Source: Sediminihaliea albiluteola | GTDB lineage: Bacteria; Pseudomonadota; Gammaproteobacteria; Pseudomonadales; Halieaceae | Length of the DNA: 64,000 nucleotides | Direction of reading: 5' to 3' | Assembly (NCBI RefSeq): GCF_014077625.1 | Contig: NZ_JACFXU010000013.1 | Location: 372,001 to 436,000, forward strand | Shown here: positions 40,414 to 48,810 of the stretch, piece after piece | How the letters are laid out: each line of letters starts with the position of its first letter | Position numbering within the stretch: position 1 is the stretch's first letter | Notes under the pieces: generated by a model | Seen by the model: the letters and a program-made list of their open reading frames with translations, nothing else | The model's database searches: none | What the model was told of the DNA's origin: nothing | Made by a program: the position numbers and the translations under genes

Positions 40414-41589
40414 ATGGAAATCCACCAGTTTACTGACTTCTCGCAACTGGACACTTCGCGCCTTCCGTCCCCCTGTTTTGTGGTGGACGAAGTGGCGGTA
40501 GAGCGTAATTTACGCATTTTGTCAGAAGTGGCAGAGGCCAGTGGAGCCAAGATTTTGGCGGCGCTAAAAGCCTTTAGCATGTGGCACTTTGCACCGCTGG
40601 TCTCACGTTACCTCAGTGGTACCTGTGCCAGTGGTTTGCACGAGGCGCGCTTGGGGCGTGAGCACTACGGCGGCGAAGTGCATGTCTTTGGGGCAGCTTA
40701 CAGTGAAGAGGATTTGAGCCAGATTTTGCAGATTGCTGACCACGTTGTATTTAACAGCTGTGCTCAGTGGCGGCGTTTCCAGCCATTAGTTCAAGAGGCT
40801 CTGGCTAAGCGGCCGCAATTGCGTTTTGGTTTGCGCATCAACCCTGAGCACTCAGAAGGTGATGTAGCGATTTATGACCCTTGCGCGCCGGGCTCACGCT
40901 TGGGCATTCCATTATCACAATTGGATGAAAGTGCGCTGGAAGGGATTTCTGGCCTGCATTTCCACACCCTCTGTGAGCAGGATTTCCCGCCACTGCAGCG
41001 CACCTTGGCCGCGGTGGAAGAGCGTTTTGGTCATCTCTTGCCGCAAATGGATTGGATTAATTTTGGCGGCGGACACCATATTACACGTCCCGATTACCAG
41101 CGCGATGACTTAGTGCAGTGTATCCGCGACTTTTCTGAGCGCCATGCTGTGCAGGTCTACCTTGAGCCAGGTGAAGCCGTCGCCATTGGTACCGGTGTAT
41201 TGCTTGGTACAGTGCTGGACTTGAGCTGGAATACCATGGATCAGGCCATCCTTGATATTTCCGCCACTTGCCATATGCCAGATGTACTGGAAATGCCTTA
41301 TCGTCCAGCTATTTACGGGGCAGGGGAGCCAGGCCAATTGGGTCACGACTACCGTTTAGGCGGTCTCACTTGTCTGGCAGGTGATGTGGTCGGTGACTAT
41401 AGCTTTGCTAAAGCACTCGAGCCGGGACAGCGCATCCTGTTTCAGGATATGGCGCACTACACCATGGTTAAAACCAGTACCTTTAACGGCACTCGCTTGC
41501 CCGCGATAGCGGTCTGGAACTCTGAAACAGACGCGCTGCAAGTGATCCGCGAGTTTGGCTACGAGGACTTTCAACAGCGCTTATCCTAG
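40414..41589 (+). CDS. nspC: Carboxynorspermidine decarboxylase
   Basis: 391 aa PLP-dependent decarboxylase of the alanine-racemase fold. The PLP lysine lies in KILAALKAFSMWHF, with HFHTLCEQDFPPL, NFGGGHHITRPDY and EPGEAVAIGTG. It produces spermidine or norspermidine from the carboxy intermediate. It begins on the base after the stop of the dehydrogenase gene, so the two are tightly coupled. Confidence 0.95.
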   Translation: MEIHQFTDFSQLDTSRLPSPCFVVDEVAVERNLRILSEVAEASGAKILAALKAFSMWHFAPLVSRYLSGTCASGLHEARLGREHYGGEVHVFGAAYSEEDLSQILQIADHVVFNSCAQWRRFQPLVQEALAKRPQLRFGLRINPEHSEGDVAIYDPCAPGSRLGIPLSQLDESALEGISGLHFHTLCEQDFPPLQRTLAAVEERFGHLLPQMDWINFGGGHHITRPDYQRDDLVQCIRDFSERHAVQVYLEPGEAVAIGTGVLLGTVLDLSWNTMDQAILDISATCHMPDVLEMPYRPAIYGAGEPGQLGHDYRLGGLTCLAGDVVGDYSFAKALEPGQRILFQDMAHYTMVKTSTFNGTRLPAIAVWNSETDALQVIREFGYEDFQQRLS

Positions 41590-41916
41590 CCTAGCTCTTG
41601 ATCGCTGAGTACATCTTGTCGCACCAGTAAATCCTGTTCCCTGTATTACCCGGGCTAGAAATAACACTCTAGACTGCTATGTCATTTCGCCAAGCAGAGA
41701 CGGCTGAAGGCTATTTTCAATAGCCTTCAGCATCTCACCTTTGAAGTGCTCTATAGTACATGTCAGCTTGAGAGCATTGTTTTTTTCAGGGGATTACTAA
41801 GTAATTTAATATGCAGTAATATGTTTTTGGTCATCATCGCGTTGACCTATTGTTGTTCCTCTCTGCTTATTGCGCTAGCCCTTGTAGGCAGCATAGTTTT
41901 ATAGGGGCTGAATGTC
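41590..41916. other. nspC-cas1 intergenic region with palindrome
   Basis: A 327-nt gap at the boundary between housekeeping genes and the cas island. GCTGAAGGCTATT (41703-41715) and AATAGCCTTCAGC (41719-41731) form a perfect 13-bp stem with a 3-nt loop but no U tract. TTGACC at 41842 is a possible cas1 -35 with a weak TTATTG-like -10. The sequence is visibly AT-richer than upstream. Confidence 0.5.
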
Positions 41917-42891
41917 ATGGAAGACTTATCTCCTTCGGATCTAAAAAGCATCCTTCACTCTAAGCGAGCCAATATTTACTACCTTCAATATTGTCGGGTG
42001 CTTGTCAATGGTGGGCGTGTTGAATACGTAACTGACGAAGCTCGTCGAGCTTTGTATTGGAATATCCCCATAGCTAACACTACAACTTTGCTACTAGGCA
42101 CTGGTACATCGATCACCCAAGCAGCTATGCGTGAGCTTGCTAAAGCTGGTGTATTGGTAGGGTTTTGTGGTGGCGGTGGTACGCCTTTATTTAGCGCGAA
42201 TGAAGTTGATGTTGAAATAGCGTGGCTGAGCCCGCAAAGTGAGTATCGGCCCACTGAATACTTGCAGCAGTGGGTTAAGTTTTGGTTTGACGATGCTCTA
42301 CGTTTAGAAGCCGCGAAGATGATGCAACAGGCACGGCTTGATTTTATCGAAAAACATTGGTTTTCAAATCGTCATTTAAAAGAGAATGGTTTTATCATTG
42401 AGCCTAATCAGCTTAAGCCTTTATTAGATGACTCTCGCTCAGCAATCGACACTCGACCAGATACCATGTCTTTGCTTACAGAAGAAGCCCGTCTAACTAA
42501 GCTTCTTTATAAGATTGCTGCGAATGTTTTGGAATATGGCGATTTTACCCGTGCGAAACGCGGTTCTGGTGTTGATCCTGCAAACCGATTTCTAGATCAT
42601 GGTAATTACCTCGCATATGGGATGGGAGCTACAGCAACTTGGGTTATAGGTTTGCCTCATGGCTTGGCTGTTTTACATGGTAAAACGCGGCGTGGCGGTT
42701 TGGTTTTTGATGTTGCTGATTTGGTAAAAGATGCTTTAGTTTTACCACAAGCTTTCATTTCTGCGGCTAGAGGCGATGAAGATCAAGTATTTCGTCAAAG
42801 CTGTATAGATAACTTAACTCGTGCAGAAGCTCTCGATTATATGATCAAAACGGTTCAAGACGTTGCTGCGCATTTAGGTGGCAATAAATGA
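41917..42891 (+). CDS. cas1: Cas1 integrase, type I-F
   Basis: 324 aa. The metal-binding active site is intact at E190 (in TEEARLTK), H254 (GLAVLHGKT) and D268 (VFDVADL); as I recall, these fall at the same residue numbers as in P. aeruginosa type I-F Cas1. It inserts new spacers together with Cas2-3. The stop overlaps the cas2-3 start by 4 bases. Codon use is AT-richer than in the flanking genes, consistent with horizontal acquisition. Confidence 0.96.
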   Translation: MEDLSPSDLKSILHSKRANIYYLQYCRVLVNGGRVEYVTDEARRALYWNIPIANTTTLLLGTGTSITQAAMRELAKAGVLVGFCGGGGTPLFSANEVDVEIAWLSPQSEYRPTEYLQQWVKFWFDDALRLEAAKMMQQARLDFIEKHWFSNRHLKENGFIIEPNQLKPLLDDSRSAIDTRPDTMSLLTEEARLTKLLYKIAANVLEYGDFTRAKRGSGVDPANRFLDHGNYLAYGMGATATWVIGLPHGLAVLHGKTRRGGLVFDVADLVKDALVLPQAFISAARGDEDQVFRQSCIDNLTRAEALDYMIKTVQDVAAHLGGNK

Positions 42892-45800
42892 ATATCTTAT
42901 TGGTGTCTGAGTGCAATAGAGCCGCTTTAAAAGAAACACGGCGAATTTTAGATCAGTTTGCCGAAAGGCGCGGTGAGCGTACTTGGCAAACATCCATCAC
43001 TAATGATGGGCTTAAAACCTTAAGGCGAATGCTGCGCAAAACCGCGCGCAAAAACACCGCGGTAGCCTGCCATTGGATACGCGGCCTTGATCACAGTGAG
43101 TTACTATGGGTTGTAGGTAATAGTCACCGTTTTAATACGGAAGGTGCAGTACCGACCAATACAACTGAGCGTGATATTCTTCGCTTAGCCGATGAAAACG
43201 GCTGGCACACAGGTGAGGCAATTTATCTATTCAGTGCTTTTGCTGCGTTGCTACATGACCTTGGTAAATCTTGCGATGCTTTTCAAGCTCGTTTAGCAGG
43301 TAAAGTACACCATGAAGGCCCAAATTTGTATCGCCATGAGTGGGTTTCTTTACGCTTATTTCAAGCATTTGTTGGCTTAGATGATGATGCAACCTGGTTG
43401 CAGCGTGTTGTTGATTTAGGTGAAGGCAAAGATAGTGAATGGCTAGGTGGATTGCAGCGAGATGGCTTGGATAGAGATACTGATAAGCCATTTAGTAGCT
43501 TGCCACCTTTAGCTGCTGCATTGGCTTGGTTGGTCGTTACTCATCACCGCTTGCCGACTAAGCCAGAAGATCAACAAGCCGTTAGGGCTGATAAGTTTGA
43601 GTATTATTTTCAACAGATTAATGCACGGTGGAATCAAGATTGTATGGATTCTGACCATGAGCTGATAAAACCTTATTGGACCTTTAGTAATGGCTTACCA
43701 ACCAGTAACCCAGTGTGGCAAAAAAGAGCAGCTCGCATAGCAGCTCGATTGCTGAAATTACAAAGTAGTGTTAGAGCTCAAGCATGGCTGGATAATCTCT
43801 ATGTCATGCATTTGTCGCGTTTAAGCTTAATGCTAGCAGATCATCACTATTCTAGTTTGACTGAAAAGTCACAGCGGATTACTCATAAGACGACTACAAA
43901 ACTTTATGCAAATACTGACCGAAAAACAGGAAAATACAATCAGACATTAGAAGAGCACCTGATTGGTGTTGCTATTAATGCGGGCTATGTTAGCCATAGC
44001 TTGCCAGATTTAGAGCGCTCTTTGCCCACTTTAAAAAACCATAGGGGTTTACGTAAGCGTAGTACTTTAGCTCGTTTCCGTTGGCAAGATAAAGCTAGTG
44101 ATTTAGCCACTTCCTTGCGCGAACGCAGCGCTAAACACGGCGCTTTTATCGTCAATATGGCTTCAACAGGTTGCGGTAAAACTCTAGCCAATGCTCGAAT
44201 TATGTATGCCTTAGCCGAACCCAGCCAGGGTGCACGCTTTTCTGTCGCTTTAGGATTAAGAACTCTGACTTTGCAAACAGGGCAAGCCTACCGAAATCAT
44301 AAAATGTACCTCGATGAGGATCAACTAGCCGTTAGAGTGGGCGGTTCAGCAAGTCGCGATCTGTTCGAATATTATCAACAGGAAGCAGTAAAGCACGGTT
44401 CTGAGTCGATACAAGATCTCATTGATGAAGATGGTGGGGTACTTTATGAAGGCGATTATGATGCACACCCTTTATTAGCTCGTACGCTACATAAACAAGA
44501 TATTAAATCCTTAGTTTCTGCACCTGTGCTGGTTTGTACGGTAGATCACTTAACCCCAGCTACTGAAAGTAAGCGGGGTGGGCGTCAAATTGCACCTATG
44601 CTGCGATTGATGACTAGTGATCTGGTTCTAGATGAGATAGATGACTATGGTTTAGAAGATTTGCCTGCGCTAGCGCGTCTAGTCCATTGGGCAGGTTTAT
44701 TAGGCTCACGGGTCATGTTGTCCTCCGCAACACTACCGCCAGCTTTAGTGCAGGGATTATACGATGCTTATCGAGCAGGGCGTGAGCAACATCAAGCGAA
44801 TCGTGGAGAACCACACACTCCAATTGATATTTGTTGTGCTTGGATAGATGAGCTCCGCAGTGTTGCTAAAGATTGCCCAAGTAGCGGTCAATTTAAAACG
44901 GCTCACCTAGAGTTTGCTCAGAAACGCGCTAAAAAGCTGGCAGCAGAAGTTAAGCAGAAAAATGTGAGGCGGGTGGCTGAATTAGTAGCAGTTCAGTGTA
45001 ATAGCAACAAAAAAGAAGAGGTTTATCGTTCTTTTTCAGAGCAGATGCTTAAAAGCGCCTTAACGTTGCATCAAATAAACCACACTGTTGATGATAAGAC
45101 AAAAAAGCAGGTAAGCTTTGGTTTAATACGCATGGCCAATATTACTCCGTTAATTGAGATTGCACGGCTGCTTTTTAAATCTAAAGTCCCAACTGATACG
45201 CAGGTTCACCTTGCTGTTTATCACTCGCAATTTCCGCTGTTAATGCGCTCAGCAATAGAGCATGAGCTAGACACAACGCTTAATCGTGATCAGCCTCAGA
45301 CGGTATTTTCACTGCCGCGCATCCACAAGCTATTAAAAGAATCTAGGCAGCAAAACCATATTTTTATTGTTCTAGGGTCGCCTGTCACAGAAGTTGGTCG
45401 TGACCATGATTATGATTGGGCAGTGGTAGAGCCTTCATCGATGCGTTCACTTATTCAGTTGGTCGGCCGTGTTAGACGTCACCGACCAGAGCCCTACTTA
45501 GAAGTTAATGTTCATTTGCTACGACGTAACGTGCGCTCTTATATAACACCACAAAAAGCTGCCTTTTTAAGGCCGGGCTTTGAAAATGATGAAGAGCAAC
45601 TGGATAGCAAAGATTTGGCTGATATATTGGAGCAGCATGAGTGGGAAATTATTGATTCACGTCCACGGATTTTGGAGAGTGTAGAGTTAAAACCTAAACA
45701 GAGCTTAGTTGATATTGAGCATTATCAGTTACAGAAAAAAATGTTACCGAAGCAAGTACGTACTGGTTCACCACGCCGTCGAGCAAGTCACTCTGAAAAC

Positions 45801-46232
45801 AAGCCCCCTCCGCTTGGTGCGCATAGTTGGTGGACAGCCCCCTACGCCACCTTGCTAGCTGTTTTACAGAGTGAGCAACCTTTCCGAAAGGATGATGGTC
45901 GGCAGGCAGATCTCGTACTGCTACCCAATGATGAAGAAGATGATTTTCTGTTGCATAGAATTGATAAGGAAAGAGGCGTCTATAAAAACATTTACACGCT
46001 CATTGAAGAGTCTATGTTGCAGCGGTTGCCTGACAGTGAGCTGCAGGGCGAGCGCATAAGCCCTTGGTTTTCAGAGGATTATTTAAGCTTGTTGATTAAC
46101 CAAGCCGAGAATGAAGGGTTGGAACTTGATCGCTGTGCTAAAAAGTATGGTGTTTTGAGCTTGAACACAGTTCGAAAAGGTAATCAAGTATGGGGTTTTC
46201 ATGCTGCATTAGGTTTTTTCCAGGCGACATGA
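42888..46232 (+). CDS. cas3: Cas2-3 fusion nuclease-helicase, type I-F
   Basis: 1114 aa, the hallmark type I-F fusion. A Cas2-like domain occupies residues ~1-90. The HD nuclease has H123-D124 (LLHDLGKSC) and later HHRLP. The helicase has Walker A near K431 (STGCGKTLA), DEAH-like LDEIDDYG near 582, SSATLPP and the motif QLVGRVRRHRP near 858. Cas2 pairs with Cas1 for adaptation, and the HD-helicase degrades targeted DNA. No frameshift or lost motif is seen. Confidence 0.96.
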   Translation: MNILLVSECNRAALKETRRILDQFAERRGERTWQTSITNDGLKTLRRMLRKTARKNTAVACHWIRGLDHSELLWVVGNSHRFNTEGAVPTNTTERDILRLADENGWHTGEAIYLFSAFAALLHDLGKSCDAFQARLAGKVHHEGPNLYRHEWVSLRLFQAFVGLDDDATWLQRVVDLGEGKDSEWLGGLQRDGLDRDTDKPFSSLPPLAAALAWLVVTHHRLPTKPEDQQAVRADKFEYYFQQINARWNQDCMDSDHELIKPYWTFSNGLPTSNPVWQKRAARIAARLLKLQSSVRAQAWLDNLYVMHLSRLSLMLADHHYSSLTEKSQRITHKTTTKLYANTDRKTGKYNQTLEEHLIGVAINAGYVSHSLPDLERSLPTLKNHRGLRKRSTLARFRWQDKASDLATSLRERSAKHGAFIVNMASTGCGKTLANARIMYALAEPSQGARFSVALGLRTLTLQTGQAYRNHKMYLDEDQLAVRVGGSASRDLFEYYQQEAVKHGSESIQDLIDEDGGVLYEGDYDAHPLLARTLHKQDIKSLVSAPVLVCTVDHLTPATESKRGGRQIAPMLRLMTSDLVLDEIDDYGLEDLPALARLVHWAGLLGSRVMLSSATLPPALVQGLYDAYRAGREQHQANRGEPHTPIDICCAWIDELRSVAKDCPSSGQFKTAHLEFAQKRAKKLAAEVKQKNVRRVAELVAVQCNSNKKEEVYRSFSEQMLKSALTLHQINHTVDDKTKKQVSFGLIRMANITPLIEIARLLFKSKVPTDTQVHLAVYHSQFPLLMRSAIEHELDTTLNRDQPQTVFSLPRIHKLLKESRQQNHIFIVLGSPVTEVGRDHDYDWAVVEPSSMRSLIQLVGRVRRHRPEPYLEVNVHLLRRNVRSYITPQKAAFLRPGFENDEEQLDSKDLADILEQHEWEIIDSRPRILESVELKPKQSLVDIEHYQLQKKMLPKQVRTGSPRRRASHSENKPPPLGAHSWWTAPYATLLAVLQSEQPFRKDDGRQADLVLLPNDEEDDFLLHRIDKERGVYKNIYTLIEESMLQRLPDSELQGERISPWFSEDYLSLLINQAENEGLELDRCAKKYGVLSLNTVRKGNQVWGFHAALGFFQAT

Positions 46233-46248
46233 AATCCCCTAGTAGCTG

Positions 46249-46321
46249 CTGCCTACGCGGCAGTGAAATGCTTATAAAAGCGAAGCGCTAATATTTCTGA
46301 GCTGCTTATTCAGCAGGCGTC
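46249..46321 (-). ncRNA. Degenerate two-repeat mini-CRISPR, candidate cas-regulating RNA (CreR-like)
   Basis: Reading the minus strand, pseudo-repeat 1 (46321-46294) matches the array repeat at 21 of 28 bases. It keeps the whole 8-nt crRNA handle CTCAGAAA and the stem-loop, with one C-G pair replaced by T-A. A 25-nt spacer (46293-46269) follows, then pseudo-repeat 2 (46268-46241), whose Csy4 stem-loop at 46263-46249 differs from the array only by one loop base while its downstream handle has decayed. Csy4 processing would give a 53-nt RNA (8+25+20). A -10-like TAAAAT lies at 46328-46323, about 7 nt before the first stem, with a weak TTGAGG at 46353-46348. Confidence 0.72.
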
Positions 46322-46370
46322 CATTTTAGCAAAGTTTATTCCAGCTTCCTCAATCCTTATATTAATAATA

Positions 46371-46397
46371 GTTAATATTAAGCTAAGCGTTAATAGG
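46371..46397 (-). promoter_or_regulatory. Candidate target site of the mini-CRISPR RNA, upstream of csy1
   Basis: On the minus strand, CC (46397-46396) is the canonical type I-F PAM. It is followed by a protospacer that matches the mini-CRISPR spacer at positions 1-5, 7-11 and 13-16. The only mismatches in the first 16 are positions 6 and 12. The site abuts a -35-like TTGATT (46398-46403), so a bound Csy complex would block csy1 transcription. Confidence 0.65.
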
Positions 46398-46425
46398 TTG
46401 ATTAATGCTTTAGGCGGGCTAAGAT
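46398..46425 (+). promoter_or_regulatory. Candidate csy1 promoter
   Basis: TTGATT (46398-46403) and TAAGAT (46420-46425) are separated by 16 nt. A short dyad AAGGCA-GG-TGCCTT (46441-46454) lies in the presumed 5' leader, and GGAGGG (46461-46466) is the ribosome site for csy1. The match to consensus is moderate. Confidence 0.4.
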
Positions 46426-46470
46426 GGGGTTATTGTTGATAAGGCAGGTGCCTTTACAGCGGAGGGTAGG

Positions 46471-47826
46471 ATGTCATCACCAGAGTTAACCAGTAGAGCT
46501 AATACACTACGTCGATTGATTTACGAGTACATAGATGAGCAATTCCAAGAGAAAGTTAAGAGTTTAGAAGTCGGTACTGATGCATATATAAAGCAGCAAG
46601 AAAAATATCAGCCCAATAATTGGTTGGCTGAAACAATGAAAAGAATTGCTGGTATTCAGGTCGTTACGCATCCTTTTAGGATGACAAACTCACAAGTTAA
46701 TATACGTCACGCAAGTAGTTTTTACTGTAACCCTGATGAGTTGTTAGAGCAGAATTACGTGACAAGTCATGTATTGAAAAATGGTTACTTGGATGACCTC
46801 ACAGGTAATGCCGCATCTTTCCCAGCCTACACATTTCTACAGCTCGAACATGAGGGACAAACACTCCTGCAAATGGCTGTGAGAAAGGACCAGGATCTGA
46901 TTTCTGCTTTACATGAAGATAAAGAGTTAGCAGCCTTATGGGTAAAAGATATATCAGAAATTTATCTTCCGAGAACAGAAAGTGTCGCTTCACATACATC
47001 AGGCAAGCAAATTTTCTGGAACAACGGGGAAGACCCGTACGATAATGATAACTATATTTTATTGGCCCCTCTTTATTCGAGCTCGTTGTCATATGAGTTG
47101 TATAAAAAAATAAGCCACGATCGCTACAGTGAAGAAGCTGTTAAGGCTAGGGAAGCTGCTAGAGCAAATAAAATACATGATGGCGTTGCTAGAGATTACC
47201 GAAACTTAGCTGTTCTCAAATTGGGAGGATCCAATACACAAAACGTATCTCGACTAAATAACTTAATGGGTGGCCAGAATTATTTATTGCCCTCTTTACC
47301 ACCCAGTTGGAAGTCTAGAAATCAGCGTCCACCGCTAAAAGTCTCATCAATCTTTTCGTTATTTGAAAAGCGCCGTGATACCAAGCAATGGCTAGACGAG
47401 TTGAAAGAGTTTTTATCTAATCAACCCCCCGCAAATAAACACACCCGCAATAAAGTTGACCTCTTAGTTAGTGGCTTACTTGATGAGCTGTATATTTTTG
47501 TCACTGCTTTTCAAGAGTTACCCGCAGGTTGGAGCAAGGATGAGTTATGCGATTTGTCAAGCGCTCAGTGTTATTGGTTAGACCCAGCTCGAGGATTAGA
47601 AGATGAAGAGTTTGCTGAGTCTTGGCTTAATAGTGATTGGGATGTGACTGTAGAGCACGACTTTGCCCGCTGGTTAAATCATCAACTAGGCAGCAAAGTG
47701 AAGCATTTAGGGGATGTTGAGTTCCGTCGCTGGGCCCGTGAGATGCGCAAAGACAGTTACTGGCAGCGTTTTATTAGCGGAAGTTTGAAGGCATTGCAGA
47801 AACAACACGTACGGAGGGAAGGCTAA
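46471..47826 (+). CDS. csy1: Csy1 (Cas8f), large subunit of the type I-F complex
   Basis: 451 aa. It begins with a helical domain (YIDEQFQEKVKSLE) and includes VTHPFRMTNSQVNIRHASSFYC and LGGSNTQNVSRLNNLMGGQNYLLPSLPPSW, which are characteristic of Csy1. It binds the crRNA 5' handle with Csy2 and reads the PAM. The stop overlaps the csy2 start by one base. GGAGGG precedes the ATG. Confidence 0.94.
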   Translation: MSSPELTSRANTLRRLIYEYIDEQFQEKVKSLEVGTDAYIKQQEKYQPNNWLAETMKRIAGIQVVTHPFRMTNSQVNIRHASSFYCNPDELLEQNYVTSHVLKNGYLDDLTGNAASFPAYTFLQLEHEGQTLLQMAVRKDQDLISALHEDKELAALWVKDISEIYLPRTESVASHTSGKQIFWNNGEDPYDNDNYILLAPLYSSSLSYELYKKISHDRYSEEAVKAREAARANKIHDGVARDYRNLAVLKLGGSNTQNVSRLNNLMGGQNYLLPSLPPSWKSRNQRPPLKVSSIFSLFEKRRDTKQWLDELKEFLSNQPPANKHTRNKVDLLVSGLLDELYIFVTAFQELPAGWSKDELCDLSSAQCYWLDPARGLEDEEFAESWLNSDWDVTVEHDFARWLNHQLGSKVKHLGDVEFRRWAREMRKDSYWQRFISGSLKALQKQHVRREG

Positions 47827-48785
47827 TGGAACTAGAACATAATGCTTACTTGGTCTTGCCTCGTTTACATGTGCAGAACTTAAATACTATTTCTAGCCCT
47901 ATGACCTGGGGTGCGCCTGCAATCACTGCTGCCATGGGCTTTATGCTGGCGTTACAGAGAAAAGTTCCTTTTGATTGGGAGCTGGATTTACTGACAGTCG
48001 GCATGGTTATTCATGACTTTGAGCCGCAGGTTAATGGAGGTTTCGTTAAAAAGTTTAGCTTAACCCGCAATCCCTTAGGTAAGGATGGTAAAACGCCAGG
48101 TATTATCGAGGAAGGGCGCGCCCATGCCACCATCAGTTTAGTTTTTGGTGTTTATGTGGCAGGAGACACAAGCGATGAGCTTTTGCAGGAACGTGCTAGG
48201 ACTATCTATAAAGAAGCCAGCGCCATGCGATTTGCTGGCGGATCAATTATTTATAGTTCAAACACTTGGTATAAACCGCAGATTCTTATGCTGCCTGAAG
48301 ACCAAGCTGAAACGCAGCATACCTTAGCTCTTAAACGCAGTTTGTTGCCAGGTTTTGCACTGATTAGCCGCGATGATGTTTTAGTGTCCCATACAAAAAA
48401 ACTCCAGGAGGAAGAACCAGAGTTAACTGCACTTGATGCATGGCTTGATTTATCCCGCATCAATAAACGTTGCGTGGTCACTCGAATTGAACAACCAAGC
48501 GGTGAAATTAAAGAGACTGTCGGCTGGCAGTCAGACCGTGAAAAGGGCAGTGGCTGGCTTGTCCCCATCCCTGTCGGTTACAGCGCTTTATCCGAGCTTT
48601 ACAAAGCAGGTGAAGTACAAAATGCTCGAGATCCTCACATTCCGTTCCGGTTTGTAGAAAGTATGTACTCCATTGGCGAATGGTGTAGCCCACACCGCTT
48701 ATCATCATTAAATGAGCTTTTGTGGTCCTCTCATGCCGACCATGAGGCAGGTATTTACCGCTGTATTAACCATAATTCAAATTAA
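47826..48785 (+). CDS. csy2: Csy2 (Cas5f)
   Basis: 319 aa RAMP-family protein with LVLPRLHVQNLNTISSPMTWGAPAITAAMGF, the typical Csy2 N terminus. It caps the crRNA 5' handle with Csy1. It is coupled to csy1 by a one-base overlap (TAATG), and csy3 begins 25 nt downstream behind AAGGAG. Confidence 0.94.
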   Translation: MELEHNAYLVLPRLHVQNLNTISSPMTWGAPAITAAMGFMLALQRKVPFDWELDLLTVGMVIHDFEPQVNGGFVKKFSLTRNPLGKDGKTPGIIEEGRAHATISLVFGVYVAGDTSDELLQERARTIYKEASAMRFAGGSIIYSSNTWYKPQILMLPEDQAETQHTLALKRSLLPGFALISRDDVLVSHTKKLQEEEPELTALDAWLDLSRINKRCVVTRIEQPSGEIKETVGWQSDREKGSGWLVPIPVGYSALSELYKAGEVQNARDPHIPFRFVESMYSIGEWCSPHRLSSLNELLWSSHADHEAGIYRCINHNSN

Positions 48786-48810
48786 AAATTAGCTTCAAGG
48801 AGCGAAAGTT

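Noticed and set aside
41866-41880. Possible second target of the mini-CRISPR spacer upstream of cas1 (TATTGCGCTAG)
   Set aside because: It needs a one-base deletion to align and has no CC PAM, unlike the csy1 site.
46424-46489. Small ORF of about 21 codons between the csy1 promoter and csy1, considered as a CreT-like toxin
   Set aside because: Its ATG overlaps the predicted -10, upstream of the likely transcription start, and it has no ribosome site. A toxin-antitoxin reading of the mini-CRISPR is therefore not supported, though not excluded.
46799-47092. 97-codon antisense frame opposite csy1
   Set aside because: No family match and no ribosome site; a shadow of csy1.
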